From Isoetes taiwanensis (Eukaryota > Streptophyta > Lycopodiopsida > Isoetales > Isoetaceae): a stretch of DNA of 64,000 nt. Both the position numbers and the translations under genes were made by a program. This document shows, in pieces, positions 33,247 to 45,010 of the stretch (positions are counted from its first letter, which is position 1; the number at the start of each line of letters is the position of its first letter). The DNA is taken from the NCBI GenBank assembly GCA_021234155.1, contig JAJEKV010000201.1, forward strand, positions 1 through 64,000, given 5' to 3'. The notes beneath the pieces are model-generated. The model was given only the letters and a program-made list of their open reading frames with translations, was not told where the DNA came from and did not search any database.

Positions 33247-33597
33247 AAAAAAGAATGAAAGCACTATAGCCACGAAAGCTACCTCTGAAATCACTTCTAT
33301 AATCAAATGCCTTTGGCAAGATTTGATTATCTACCACATTGCTTGAATAGAATTCAATAGACATCTTGAATGTTCTCTAAAAAGGTATAGTAGAATAGAA
33401 TCTAATAGAAATTTTAAATGTTCTCTAAGACGAATGCTGGATGTGACACAAAACAACCACGACAAACTGCAAAATAACAACATTAGAAGAATCGAGTAGA
33501 GTTTTTTTCACATTGAATGAGTTACAACCCCACACTTATCAGAGGACCATTGATAATCACAAATCAAGACAATTTCTAGAAAAGGGGGGAGATAAAC

Positions 33598-33668
33598 TAT
33601 CGAGCCAAGTTTCGATCTTGAGACCATGGGTTATGGGCCCACCACGCTTCACAAGCTGCGCCACTGAT
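33598..33668 (-). pseudogene. tRNA-iMet relic
   Basis: The anticodon arm is preserved, but the acceptor and D-arm are rearranged by small insertions and deletions (TTCACAAGCTGCGCC on the plus strand). It is non-functional by structure. Confidence 0.8.
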
Positions 33669-34244
33669 CTTGATAACAATCATGTATTGAATATCTTTTA
33701 GTTTGTTCAGATGCAACAGAATACCAAGTTCTTGCCTCGCGCAGGCCAATGCTGCCCTAATGTCTACCAACTCCAATGCCCCTCTCAACTTCATTTAGAT
33801 AATGCACATAGATGTAGAAAAACTTTCTTGCATTATGCTTTATATAAAACGAATAAAAGCACTATAGCCACGAAAACTACCTCTGAAATCACTCCTATAA
33901 TCAAATGCCTTTGGCAACATTTGATTTCTACCACATTGCTAGAATAGAATTCAATAGACATCTTGAATGTTCTCTAAGAAGGTATAATAGAATAGAATCT
34001 AATAGAAATTTTAAATGTTCTCTAAGATGAATGCTGGATGTGACACAAAACAACCACGACAAACTGCAAAATAACAACATTAGAAGAATCGAGTAGAGTT
34101 TTTTTCACATTAAAAATTTTCAAGGTGGTCATGAGACAATATAGGATGCACATTGAATGAGTTACAACCCCACACTTATCGGAGGACAATTGATAATCAC
34201 AAATCAAGACAGTTTCTAGAAAAAAAAAAGGGGGGAAAATAAAC

Positions 34245-34316
34245 TATCAAAGCCAAGTTTTGATCTTGGGACCTGTGGGTTATGGGCCCACCACGCTTCC
34301 GCTGCGCCACTCTGAT
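34245..34316 (-). tRNA. tRNA-iMet (CAT), box B and acceptor variant
   Basis: It has a G:U pair in the acceptor and ATCAAAA in the T-loop, the latter altering box B. The anticodon is intact. Activity is doubtful. Confidence 0.7.
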
Positions 34317-35630
34317 GTTGATAACAATCAGTGTATTGAACATCTTTTAGTTTGTTCAGATGCAACAGAATACCAAGTTCTTGCCTCGCGCAAGCCAATG
34401 CTGCCCTAATGTCTACCAACTCCAATGCCCCTCTCAACTTCATTTAGAGAATGCACATAGATGTAGAAAAACTTTCTTGCATTATGCTTCATATAAAACG
34501 AATAAAAGCACTATAGCCACGAAAACTACCTCTGAAATCATTCCTATAATCAAATGCCTTTGGCAAGATTTGATTATCTACCACATTGCTAGAATAGAAT
34601 TCAATAGACTAAAAAGGTATAGTAGAATAGAATCTAATAGAAATTTTAAATGTTCTCTAAGACGAATGCTGGATGTGACACAAAATAACCACGACAAACT
34701 GCAAAATAACAACATTAGAAGAATCGAGTAGAGTTTTTGTCACATTAAAAATTTTCAAGGTGGTCATGAGACAATATAGGATGCACATTGAATGAGTTAC
34801 AACCCCACACTTATCGGAGGACAATTGATAATCACAAATCAAGACAGTTTCTAGAAAAAAAAAAAAAAAAAAAAAAAAAACCCAGCCTGAACTAGATAAC
34901 CTAGACCAGACATCTGCTTCGGTCAATCCCTTAGCAGTATTATCATCCTATTACCAATATGAGCCAAACTAGCATAGTATCCTTTTACCTATTTATCTTT
35001 CCGTTTTGCAATGTTTTAATCATGTTAAGCACTCGTACCATTTAGAAATATGTAAATGTCTTACCATACCACATTTGGTTCCTGCCTTAATACCTATGCA
35101 TCAGTCTATTTTCAGAACCATTTTGCAATTAATCATTTTATATCTTATATCCATTGTCAGTCCTGTTTTTTACTCATACAACTAGTAATACTGTGATTTT
35201 CAGCCATTGTATAATGCTAAAATTTTGTATTTTTTAAGGCAGATGATTATTCAGCTAGTATTCAATCTCTACCATTCATTATTTCAAGATTTCTGCATAT
35301 TTGGACAACAACAAGGTCCAGTATCAAGCTTCCCCTTCTTTTATACATGAAAATATCTGTATTTTTTCTTTTAGGACCTATAACTAAGATCAGTCCTTCC
35401 ATTATATTATTTCCAACAGTAGCATAAGGTTTCAGCCCTGATATCTTCTGGAATATACGTGTATTTACAGGAGATCCAGAATAGTCTATTAGAACACCTG
35501 AAAAATCTTATATTAGTATTTTGGAGGCATACAAACCTCTTGTAATACATGAACAGGTTTAAGATGAAATAGCTAATAAAAAGCCTTCTTTTTTGGGGAA
35601 ATATATTAGTCACAAGTACAGATTATTACA

Positions 35631-37540
35631 TCTTATATTATAAAGTTTTAGCGTATGTCTTGCATCAAACCCTAATTTAGATAGTTGAGATCGTCTGATT
35701 GCATTTAAAGACCGAGATTTATCGCACAACTTCCCACCACCGTGATTGGCCATGCTCTGATCTCTTAAGAGGAAAGGAAAAATGGCAGAGAAAAGGGCAA
35801 AGTGAGAGGCAAAAAGGCACGGGTAAAAGGGAAAGACGGAGAAGGGAAAAGGAAAGGGAAAAGAAACGAAAAAGGGAAAGAAAAAAGAAAGGGAGAAAAA
35901 GGAAGGAAAAAGGACACTATGAAAAGAAGAAGGGGGGAAAGGGTGAGGACATAATAAAGGGAAAAAGAAAAGGGAAGGGGAGGAAAAGGAAGAAAAATAG
36001 GACAACGGGAAAAAAAAGTGAAGAACTAGGAAAGGGTGATTTTCTTAAAAGGGGAAGATAAGAATGATGGAGAGAAGGAAAAAAGGGCATGGAAAAATAG
36101 AAAGGGAAGGAAAAAGGAAAAAAGAGGCGAAAAAGGGAAAAGGGCATGAGGAAAAGGGAGAGGGAAATGAGAGAGAAAAGGAGAAAGTGGCATGAAAAGA
36201 GGAAAAGGGTGAGGAAAGGAAAAAAAAAAAGGGAAAAAGAGATGGAAAAAGGGAAAAGCGAGGAAGCAAAAAAAGAACATAAAACATGGAATAGGAAAAG
36301 AGGAAAAGGGAAAAAGGGGAAGAGGGTGGGAAAAGGAGGAAAAAGGGCATGTGAAAAGGTGGGAAAAATGGAATGGAAAAAGTGTGGGAAAATGGAAAAG
36401 GAAAAGAGAAAGGAAAAAAAAAGGATTGGAAAGGAAAAGGGAAAAGGGCATGGAAAAAAAGAAAAATGATGAAAAAAAAGGAAATGGGAGGCGAAAAGGA
36501 GGCGAAAAAGGGAAAGGGAGAGAAAAAGAACCACGAGGAATAAGGAGGGAAAATGGAAAAGAGGAAGGGAAAAAAAGGACCACGGAAAAAAGCGGAAGAG
36601 GGAAAGGGTGAGGAAAGGGGTAAAAATAAAGGGAAAAAGAGCATGGGGAAAGGGAAAAGAAAAAAAAAAAAGGGGAATAGGGGACGGGGAAGAGGGGAAG
36701 AGGGGTAGGGAAAGGCGGAAGAAAAGGCAAGTAAAAAAAAAAGTGGAAAAAAGGGAATGGAAAAATACATGGGAAAAAGGGAAAAAGGGAAAAAAAAAAG
36801 GGAAAGGGAAAGGGAAAAGGGAAAGGGGAAAGGAAAAGGAAAAAGAAAAGGGGGAAGGGAAGAGGAAAAGGAAAAAGGCAAAGGAAAAAGGGAAAGGGTG
36901 GGGAAATGATGAAAAAAAAGAAGGAAAAAAGAAAAAAAAAAAAGGAGGCGGAAAGGGGAAGGAAAGGAAAAAAAGGCATGAGAAAAAAGGAAGAAGAAAA
37001 TGGGAAAAAAGAGACATGAGATAAAGAAGAAGAGGGTGAGGAGAGGAAGAAAAACATAAAAAAAAAAAGTGGAGAAAAGGGAATGCAAAAAGGGCATGAG
37101 AAAAGGGAAGGGAAAAGAGAAAAGCAAAAGGAATGGAAAAAGGAAAGGGAAAAAAGAGCATGAGAAAAATGGGAAGGGTGGAGAAAGGTGAAAAAGGAAG
37201 GAAAAAAGCCGTCAAAAAAAGGGAAAGGGAAAGGGAAAAATGAGAAGGAGAAAAGGAAAGAAAAGAGGAGGGAGAAGAGGGTAAAAAAGAAAAGAAAAAA
37301 AAAAAAGAGAGAAGGAGAAAAGTAAATGTGCAGGGAAAATAAGAAAAGGGAAAAAAGAAAGTGTGTAAGAAAATGAGAAAAAAAAAGATATGCAGGATAG
37401 AGCAAAGGGAAGGTTATCAAATGCACAAAAACCTCTTATAGCCTAGATATGATGGACTTGGTTAATAAGTCTGAGTTGAATAGGTTTCCATCCACAAATG
37501 TTCCCAACATTTGCCCAGCAACGCTGGGCACCATTACTAG
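35631..37540 (+). mobile_element. Complete non-autonomous Helitron (1910 bp) with empty site
   Basis: It starts TCTTATATTATAAAG after A35630. It ends with the hairpin TGCCCAGC-AAC-GCTGGGCA (37512-37530), CCATTA and CTAG (37537-37540), followed by T. The paralogous X2 repeat reads TTACA|TCTGTTATT uninterrupted at 45763/45764, exactly the site without the element and without any target duplication. The interior is a polypurine tract. No Rep/helicase frame is present, so it needs an autonomous partner. Confidence 0.95.
35770..37400 (+). repeat. Polypurine degenerate minisatellite of the Helitron
   Basis: About 1.6 kb almost wholly A and G. The words GAAAAGGGAAGAGGGAAAGG and GTGAGGAAAGG recur, and GGGCATG, GACATG or GAGCATG appears every several dozen bases, giving a ragged repeat structure. 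The minus-strand frames of up to 466 codons are Phe/Pro/Ser/Leu low complexity and not genes. Confidence 0.85.
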
Positions 37541-38728
37541 TCTGTTATTATAGTCATCCTTACTACAGTCATAGAACTTGATAGTATTAAAGCTGAACAG
37601 CAAAAATCAGATTGCTAACTATACTTGAAAATTGCTAGCAATCTATATTAAGTACTATTTATGAAAAAACTTTCAAGTATCGAAACACCCTGTAGACCGT
37701 AACATCTCTTATCCATTGTTATTGCAGCTGCAGTATTCATATGCCTTTGAATCAGCCTCTTAATCTTCTAGATCACCATCATCCTTAAAGCCAAAACCAA
37801 CACACGGAGCAAAAGTAACAATGGGAAGAAAATCCCGTACCTGCAGCCAATCAGTACCCTGTTAGCGTGAAAACGGTATCAGGGCAAGGGCCAAAAGGTA
37901 CATTGGAATTTTCAGTTCATCACTGATTACCCATTGTGCCTTTTGCCCTTTGTGTTAGAAATAGCAAAAAGAATAATGGAATAGGTCACAAGTAGCTACT
38001 TATCCATAGATGCATCAGTAATGAGATAATTTCTTATGGGCATCAATCAGTCTCAGCTTTAAATATAATGACATACTTAAATGCATGTATTCCTCTGCCA
38101 TACAATTAATACCAAAACAGAGTTTAACAATCCATCTGCAATATATCCTTGTATAATGGCACCAATAAAAAGCCTTCCTCCATACCTGTTTAAAACCTTC
38201 TTATATTATGTCTATCTGAATGTAACATGTAATTGTTATTAAGTCTTCAAGCATTTAAGTACATTAACAAAGTCTAATATAAGCTATATCAGCTTATTAC
38301 TGTGGCCTTATATCTGTATGTAGATTCTGGCTATCTTGGCAGTTTAAGCCATCCTATGTATCCTGGCATATATCTCCCTGTTTACCCTCTGATTTCCACT
38401 ATCTTCCATCAAGTATAGGTCAGCGGAGAGGAACTTTATCATGAACAATCATTTGTGCAATAATAAGATCTAGGATATTATACAGATTCAATTTTATGTG
38501 CCTACGTTCATGCTTGGCAGTTCAAAATATCAGATCTCAACAACTTATATTCCTGAACCATGATTAAAACATGTGTTCCTTGTAACAAATCAAAATATTC
38601 CCTGATTTATGTATCAATCCAGTGAAGCATATAATGTTTTGCCACAAGAGCTTAGCGGCCACTATTTGAATCTGCATTAATCAGAGCATTTATATGTTTG
38701 TAATACACCGATTCAGATATCTCTAAGT

Positions 38729-39070
38729 TTATTTTCTACTAAGATCAATGAAATAGATGTATTCATTGCGAAAATATAAGCTAAAGTGGAACCTGGTTGT
38801 AGTCCGGATCATTTTCATTTGTGCAGAGTATAAATCATCTTGGCGTCTCCTTCCATACTGTTTGGGTCCCTTATTGTAGTTGGGTCTCTCATCTCTATTG
38901 AAGTAGGTCCGTTTTTTGCCATAGCCGCCTCTGGAGCTACGAGAATCCATTGTCTCCTTATGCTTAGGTTCAGCAAAAGAGCAAAACCGCAGTTCTCGAT
39001 TCAAAGCTTCATTGTTAAGCCATTCCTCTCCTGAATCCGATGTCTCTTGTCCATCAGAGTCATAGCCCAT
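38729..39070 (-). CDS. Small RG-rich ORF in terminal repeat X1
   Basis: The frame starts MGYDSDGQETSDSGEE, then has a basic Arg/Gly/Tyr-rich stretch (RSSRGGYGKKR, QYGRRRQDD) like RNA-binding tails. Its last part differs from the X2 copy because of a short deletion. No family is recognised. Confidence 0.4.
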   Translation of the reverse strand: MGYDSDGQETSDSGEEWLNNEALNRELRFCSFAEPKHKETMDSRSSRGGYGKKRTYFNRDERPNYNKGPKQYGRRRQDDLYSAQMKMIRTTTRFHFSLYFRNEYIYFIDLSRK

Positions 39071-39438
39071 TGTCTTTAGGGCGCCATATTTCGATAAAAG
39101 GGTTTTTTGATACTGGATCTTTTCTAAGATTTGTGTAAGTAAATATCTTAGCCAACTGCCATCCTATATTATTTAGGACACTAGGTCAAGACCTCATCTT
39201 GCCATTAATTTTGGTAGTTGGATAGCAGTTCTCATTAAATATCTATGGGTCATAAAAGGCCCTAGCAAAAGGTATTGGAAACTGAGTCCAAAGATAATCT
39301 GCTATTAGGTCATTATGCTCCAACTTCTAAGGTAATTCATCTAAATATTACATTTTAGCGTCGAATCTTTTCATGTAACTAGTATACTATTAAATGTATA
39401 TGGTGTCTATGGTTATAAACACCATGTTATGTAATAAT

Positions 39439-39596
39439 ACAAAAAAAACCCTACCACCTTCCGTGGGATAAGGGAACACACCTTGAATTTACATGTCTGT
39501 GACCATGGGAGTGGCTAACCCCCACTGCCACAGCAAGGGTTAGGCCTTATCCCATACAAATTAGCAAAATGATATTGTAACATAAGGACATACCTT
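39439..39596. other. Structured end of the element centre
   Basis: Nested inverted repeats: TGGGATAAGG (39464-39473) pairs with CCTTATCCCA (39545-39554), and within them CTAACCC pairs with GGGTTAG. It lies between X1 and the retroposon. Hammerhead ribozymes are known in Penelope-like elements, so I looked for CTGATGA and GAAA cores and did not find them. Confidence 0.5.
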
Positions 39597-39610
39597 ATTT
39601 ATATGGGTTT

Positions 39611-40922
39611 TTTTTTTTTTTTTTTTTTTGTAGGCAAGATATTTATATTTTTATTGATAATAATAAGTAAATACATAGGCTCCACAATAGGCCTGATAGG
39701 CAGAATTATCACATCACCATCTTACTCCAAGATTGAGGTCTAAGGATTACAACCTTCTTTTCCAATGAAAGTACGGCTCGAGATCCCTCTAATAACTGTA
39801 ACTGTGTCCATCTGTAGCTCCACCACCGAAAGATGCTAGTAGTTGGAGGTCGTATGGGAGCAATCATCATTCCTCGCGTTAACTTGGCTTGGGATACCAT
39901 CTGCATTGCTGTACTATAAGAGAGAACTCTGTCTTCCAACTATGCAATACACCACAAGCCCTACCCTATAGAGGGTGGTCAAATGCAGCTCTCCATATTG
40001 CCCCTCCATCAACCAACATAGGCCACAACTACCTACATGGTGCTTTCAAGCAGCAATAAGAAAGCTATAGTCTCCCCGCCCAAAGCTTTCCGTTAGATCC
40101 CTTCCTTACCTGCATTGTACATTCTTGTTCTCACCCATAGATCCCAACCCCCTTCTTTGGGGACGGGGAAGGATGACACTAGGAGATTTAGATATGCATT
40201 CCGATTGTAAAAGATGATACATGGTGCTGCCTAAATGCTTCCATCAAACCACCAATGCACAAACACGCCCACTAGATCTGCGGCTCCGGGGTGCCTATTC
40301 TTGCGGATCAAGGAACACGAAACCTACTTCAGGCCACACCATTATACCCACTTCACGTTAGAAGGCATAACCTTCTGGCGTGTGTCTTTTGTCACGTAGG
40401 CAATGCTTAACAAGCAAACCATAAGCCTTGGCACCCGGCATATCATACAAAACAAATTGAAGAGTTGCCTAATATGAACCTGAACCTGCAATGGAGTGCG
40501 GTCCAACCATAAAGAACATGGCCTTCATGTTGCATTGGAGTGCAACACAAACTGAACAAAGCTTAAACACTCACACAACTGAAGTATAAATATCGATTCT
40601 CCAAAACTCAAAGGACAAGCTTACATATTGCCCACAGAGCCCTAGCACAGTCATGATTTGCTGCATTAAGAGAGAAGCATTGTAAGTGGCGGCCATACTA
40701 CAGAGCTGCACCCTTGCTGCACCAAACTGAACCAAAACAAGAAGGAAATCCATCTAAGGATCTGCAGCCACGGATTAGAAATAGCGGTGGCCCGGCTTAG
40801 GCCTCTTCGATAAGCGCCCCACCGAGGAAGAAGCTGCCCGATTACCTTGCGTGACGCCCGCCCGCCGCCCTAGGTCATTTTTGCCCCCATCGCCTTAGTC
40901 ATAATGGGATTGTAGCATAACC
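39611..40922 (-). mobile_element. Non-autonomous LINE-like retroposon, copy 2
   Basis: The poly(T) on the left (to 39629) is its A tail. ATTTATATGGGTTT flanks it on both sides (39597-39610, 40923-40936), a 14 bp target duplication. The 3' end (TAAATATCTTGCCTAC plus A-run, and a GGTATCCC...AAGTTAACGCG segment) matches copies 1 and 3, but the 5' half differs, so it is a distinct subfamily. No protein domain is seen. Confidence 0.88.
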
Positions 40923-40924
40923 AT

Positions 40925-42842
40925 TTATATGGGTTTCAAGTACTGTAGCAACACTTTGCTGTCGTAATGAAGTCCTGGGAATTCATTGTTGCATATATAT
41001 TTGTACACGCTTTTCCTCAGTCCTCTTATATCAAAGCCATTATCTATAAAATTCTGTATCAGCTTGTTAACATCTTTGGCTGCTCCACGGGGGCATGAAT
41101 TGATATACATAAACGGCAGTATTTGCGAGATGATAACATTCCTTGCCTGGTAGTAGGGTCTGCAGCTATTTGCATGGACATATTTGAGTACTGTGAAAGG
41201 TAGAACATCTCTCTTATCAAATTTAGATGTTCTGAATATTCCATTAGCCCGGCTGAGGATTTCAATTGTCATATTTAAGAAGTTCCCTTTGTATCCAAAA
41301 GTGGCCATAGGGTCTTCCTTAAAAGCAATAATCGTCTCTTCCTTGATGCCTAGAGCATCCATGTCATAAATGCACAGGTTTTTAGAAGTTCCTGTATCCA
41401 TATAACTAAGGAATTCTCTTATAATAGGGCAGTTGAGTGCCATAAGGTCGTCCATATATCTAGAAGATGATTTAAACATTTCAGCTTCTTTGTATCTTCC
41501 TTGCATGGCTAAAGTTCTAATGAAATCTGCTTCAAACCATGCCAAGTAAAGATTGCATCAGCAAGGGCTGCATGCAAAGCCCATAGGAATCCCACTGATC
41601 TGAGTCCATGTTCTTAGTCCTCTCATAATGAAACAGTTGGTTAACAGCCATATGTTAGCTCTAATAAATGTATCCATGGTTAGGAGGGTCCAACATTTCC
41701 CCTTTGGGTCAATTTTAAACCACTTGACGCTGAATTTATCATCCCCATCTTGCTTAACCCATAATTTGTTATTATGGTGTAAGTTACACATATATTTCCA
41801 TGCTTGTGTAATTACAAGTGTCAGAATTCGGCATATGCCAGATTCGCCCGTAAGTGGAATGATCTCATAGCATTTTGTGATATCTGCTACAAATATATTA
41901 TTGATCTTATCTGGTAAGTTAAGAATCACGTCATAAACGGACTGTATCATCCAGTTCGGGTTAATCTTACCTGGAAATAGATTACAATATTTTTCACATG
42001 TCTTTTTTGCTATATCAGGCCAGATTTTAGTAATCATGTTTAAGCCTGCAGTAATAACGTTGGAAAACCTTGTGTAAACTGTGCCATGTGCATTTGTAAT
42101 CCATAAGTAGATAGGGTAATCTTTCACTAGGATAGCATGTAAACGGAAAAATCTGTTCCATTTCATTCTTTACTTTCCATGTAATGGCAATTTGGTCAAC
42201 CAGAACTTCCCTGAAATCATTGTTGTTTAACCGGTCATAAGCTTTTTCTCTCATATGCTTAGGGCAAATAAATGCAGGGTTATTGGTGGCCTTGTCCACC
42301 CCTGCTATGTAGAGATGTTTATTAAGCCAATCTATGCTTTGAATTATTTTGCCATCATTAAGTGGGAATCTTCTGGTACAGTCCAGCTTGAAGGCTATTT
42401 TTAATGATTCAGCAACATTTTTTATCACTATGTCTTTCACTTTTTGCTTGTCAATTTCATCCAGATGTGGATATGTGAACCTATGTATCTCGAAGATACT
42501 TTCAATAGTAAGGTTAAGTTCCTTCACCAGCACATCCCATTCAAGACTCTTGTCTGGTATATGGTTCAGACCATACTGTAACATCTTCCGTAATTGTGTA
42601 TTATGTATGACTTTGAGATCCGTGGTCCTAATGTGCCCAATGGATACGTCTACAAAGTCTTTAAGCTGTGATAGTGAGCATGGGCAGACATTCTCTTCCC
42701 ATTTGGCAAATATGTAGAAGGGTTTATACAATATATCCCTCATATTTTCAGTATACTTCCATGCGAACATGGTATTTTCCATCATGTTCTCTCTAATCTC
42801 CCCGAAAGCTTCTACTACAGCTTTATGACATATTTTAGGCAA
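40925..42842 (-). pseudogene. Penelope-like reverse-transcriptase region (fossil)
   Basis: Successive minus-strand segments show, in order, a region with AGVDKATNNPAFICPK (like the ADKA.NN..VC block upstream of RT in Penelope-like proteins), RT motif A DITKCYEIIPL, motif B GIPMGFACSP, motif C RYMDDLM, and a C-terminal stretch with GNFLNMTIEI and FDKRDVLPF. The motifs follow Penelope-like RTs rather than LINE or LTR RTs. The coding region is broken in a few places. Group assignment is from memory of motifs, not a search. Confidence 0.6.
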
Positions 42843-43247
42843 GCATATCTTATCCAGGATTTTAAGTACAGTGTACTATTTTCTTTTTCTGTTTGGGTGC
42901 ACAATCCTTTAAATGTACTCTGCCCAACGAATCTCTTCGTAGGCATTTGGTAATCTGCAATAATTACGTGTAACGTTATATGTTAGTCCTATGCATCTAT
43001 ACATTAAAGTCCGTGTGTAAAGCTGGCTTGTGGTGGTATCCATCTAGGATAAATCCAATGTTTGGATTGTATTATAGCCAACTGGCCATTAGGTAACTCA
43101 TAAGTAATGAATTCCTTTTTAATGTTAGTCTGGTCATGATGTAGACCCATATTCAGAGTATTTCTATCACAATATGATATATATACAAACATTGATGCAA
43201 TCATAACATTCATTTGAAATGTGTATGTTAAAAAGGAAGAACATACC

Positions 43248-44672
43248 TTATGTATCATACTTGAGTGCTTGAACAGTATCACCATCAACTGAATGTGACC
43301 TTGTAACTGAATTTTTCGTGACTGAGTGCCCCACGTTGCCTGGAGATTCCAGCCCTTTCACTGTTATGTTTTCAGAGTGTTCTGTTTTAGTAGAACTATT
43401 AGGCAGAATAGTAATCCGTGGTGGAGCATTGATTTTAAACTTTGAGCCACTTGATTTAGCAGATCTGCTCTGTTTGGATGATTTATTACTGGTACTGGCA
43501 GTGCCATACGTCCCCTTGAGATAATCGATAGTTTTGATAGTTTTTTCACATATATCCGTCATGACGCCATTGGGAAACTTAATCTTCAGATCAGCCTGAG
43601 GATCTTCGGCTAAAGCCATAGTCATACCAATCAGCATATTCCTGACTTCTAGATATGCTATATAAGTTGTAACTCCAGCCTTGAGTGTTGTTTTAAGGCA
43701 ATTTCTAAAGGCCACAACTTGACCAGCATATGACAGATTAGGGTATATTGTGCTCAGGTTGTTGAGCATATACCAAATAGCTTGGTCAAACCAAATCATA
43801 TTCTCTCCACATTGGTCAGCCTGTTTTTCCTTCCCTCTATCATCACAGATACATTTAAAATAAGGACACATAGTGCGCCATATACGTTTAAGGTAGAAAT
43901 CATCCCTTCTGATGTTGGAGTAGGCCATGTGGCCTTTTTGGCACAGTATCATCAGTTCACGTTTTGTGCAATGCTTGTCAAAAAATCTGGTATCAACAGC
44001 TAGTTTTACCTTGATCATTTTCATGCGTTCCATTCGGAAGGCACCTGCCTTAGCAATACTAGCAGTCTCTTTTGAAATGTCCCCAAGTACCATCCATGCT
44101 TCTTCACTGATAGGTGCAAGGGCCCCGAAATTTTTAGTCCTCCAAATAGCTTGATTGCATAGCAGTCCGTGGTTTTCCACTAATCTTTTTGAAATGATAG
44201 GAAACTTAAGACAGTTTCTTAGTGTGAATTTGAATCCAATTTCTTTTTGCTGGTCACTACGAGGTGTATCTGATTGCATAGCAGCTTTATCATCCTCCGT
44301 TAATAGATCAGCCCCAAAGAGATCGTCCACTACACTGGATTCTTTGGCAGATAATTCCGTTTTCTCAATTCTGATCTGTTCATCCTCTTTGGCATGCGAG
44401 TTTTTAATCCCATTGACGTCCTCTAGAGCAGTGACATCAAGGATGAAATCCTTAGAACTTTCATCTTCCGCCTTTGTCCATTCATATACTTTTTGCGGTA
44501 AACCATCATACAAGCTATACACAAAAGGGAATACCTCCTCTTCCTTAGTTGAGAGCTTGTTGATACTTGGCAATAACATTAACCATTCGCTGAAACTGAG
44601 ATGAGTAACAGCAGAGATTTGTTCTGGGGTTCTAATAGCTTCCCTTTCCAATATAAGTTCATGGAACTTCAT
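43248..44672 (-). CDS. Unrecognised 474-residue protein upstream of the RT
   Basis: A long clean frame starting MKFHELILEREAIRTPEQ. It has an acidic region (about residues 60-140), a globular-looking Cys/Trp-containing middle (about 150-380, with FDQAIWYMLNNL and VAFRNCLKTTLKAG) and a Ser/Lys-rich tail. The frame is also open upstream to about 44812, where TTGGCAG precedes it and looks like a splice acceptor. I recognise no family. By position it could be an ORF1 (nucleic-acid-binding or Gag-like) product of the element; host origin is not excluded. Confidence 0.5.
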   Translation of the reverse strand: MKFHELILEREAIRTPEQISAVTHLSFSEWLMLLPSINKLSTKEEEVFPFVYSLYDGLPQKVYEWTKAEDESSKDFILDVTALEDVNGIKNSHAKEDEQIRIEKTELSAKESSVVDDLFGADLLTEDDKAAMQSDTPRSDQQKEIGFKFTLRNCLKFPIISKRLVENHGLLCNQAIWRTKNFGALAPISEEAWMVLGDISKETASIAKAGAFRMERMKMIKVKLAVDTRFFDKHCTKRELMILCQKGHMAYSNIRRDDFYLKRIWRTMCPYFKCICDDRGKEKQADQCGENMIWFDQAIWYMLNNLSTIYPNLSYAGQVVAFRNCLKTTLKAGVTTYIAYLEVRNMLIGMTMALAEDPQADLKIKFPNGVMTDICEKTIKTIDYLKGTYGTASTSNKSSKQSRSAKSSGSKFKINAPPRITILPNSSTKTEHSENITVKGLESPGNVGHSVTKNSVTRSHSVDGDTVQALKYDT

Positions 44673-45010
44673 ATTCTTAATGCAACACAGTATGCTTTGT
44701 ACAGCAGAATTTGGGCATTCAATTCGATTTTTATCATAGCCTATGTCAATCAGCTGTTTGTTCCAGGTAAGTGGTATGATTTCATACTCTTCTTCATCAT
44801 CAAATGCATCCTGCCAATTTCACATCACTTGAAGTAAACAATTTACATATCAGTAATATTTCAGAGGATTATAAACAAATATAAGGATTAAATAACAGTC
44901 ATACTTTATATATACTGAGTTAAATCTTAGAATAGATGATTAGCTCATACATTTAGCATATAGGTAAAGGATAACACCAGATATCTCCAGTGTGATGAAG
45001 TATCTAAAAA

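Larger units (their letters stand above)
27693..33250 (+). mobile_element. 5' part of a plus-strand Helitron, interrupted and truncated
   Basis: The first 13 bases, TCTTATATTATAA (27693-27705), are split from the rest (TGTTATAGCGTAAG, from 29521) by a complete minus-strand Helitron. The shared leader, a purine-rich tract (29640-30430), an inserted retroposon (about 30455-32139) and more purine tract (32140-33246) follow. The hairpin 3' end is missing, and the tRNA array resumes at about 33250. Confidence 0.75.
33250..34880 (-). repeat. tRNA-iMet tandem array, island 4
   Basis: It resumes at AATGAAAGCACTATAGCC, missing only about 15-20 bp relative to where island 3 broke off (TTGCATTA), so the 7.7 kb composite sits almost at one point of a unit. 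Two tRNA loci follow. It ends in a unit's poly(A) tract, into which the next element is inserted. Confidence 0.9.
34881..39438 (-). repeat. Long terminal direct repeat X1 (with a Helitron inside)
   Basis: It matches X2 (45011-47680) from CCCAGCCTGAACTAG to AATAATACAAAAAAAA with only scattered substitutions and small gaps, apart from a Helitron inserted at 35631-37540. Without it X1 is about 2.65 kb. It is joined on the left to a tRNA-unit poly(A) run. Confidence 0.9.

Noticed and set aside
35917-37426. Long minus-strand frames (up to 466 codons) over the purine tract
   Set aside because: Same low-complexity artefact inside a Helitron.
39439-39596. Hammerhead ribozyme near the repeat border
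   Set aside because: No CTGATGA plus GAAA core found on either strand here.
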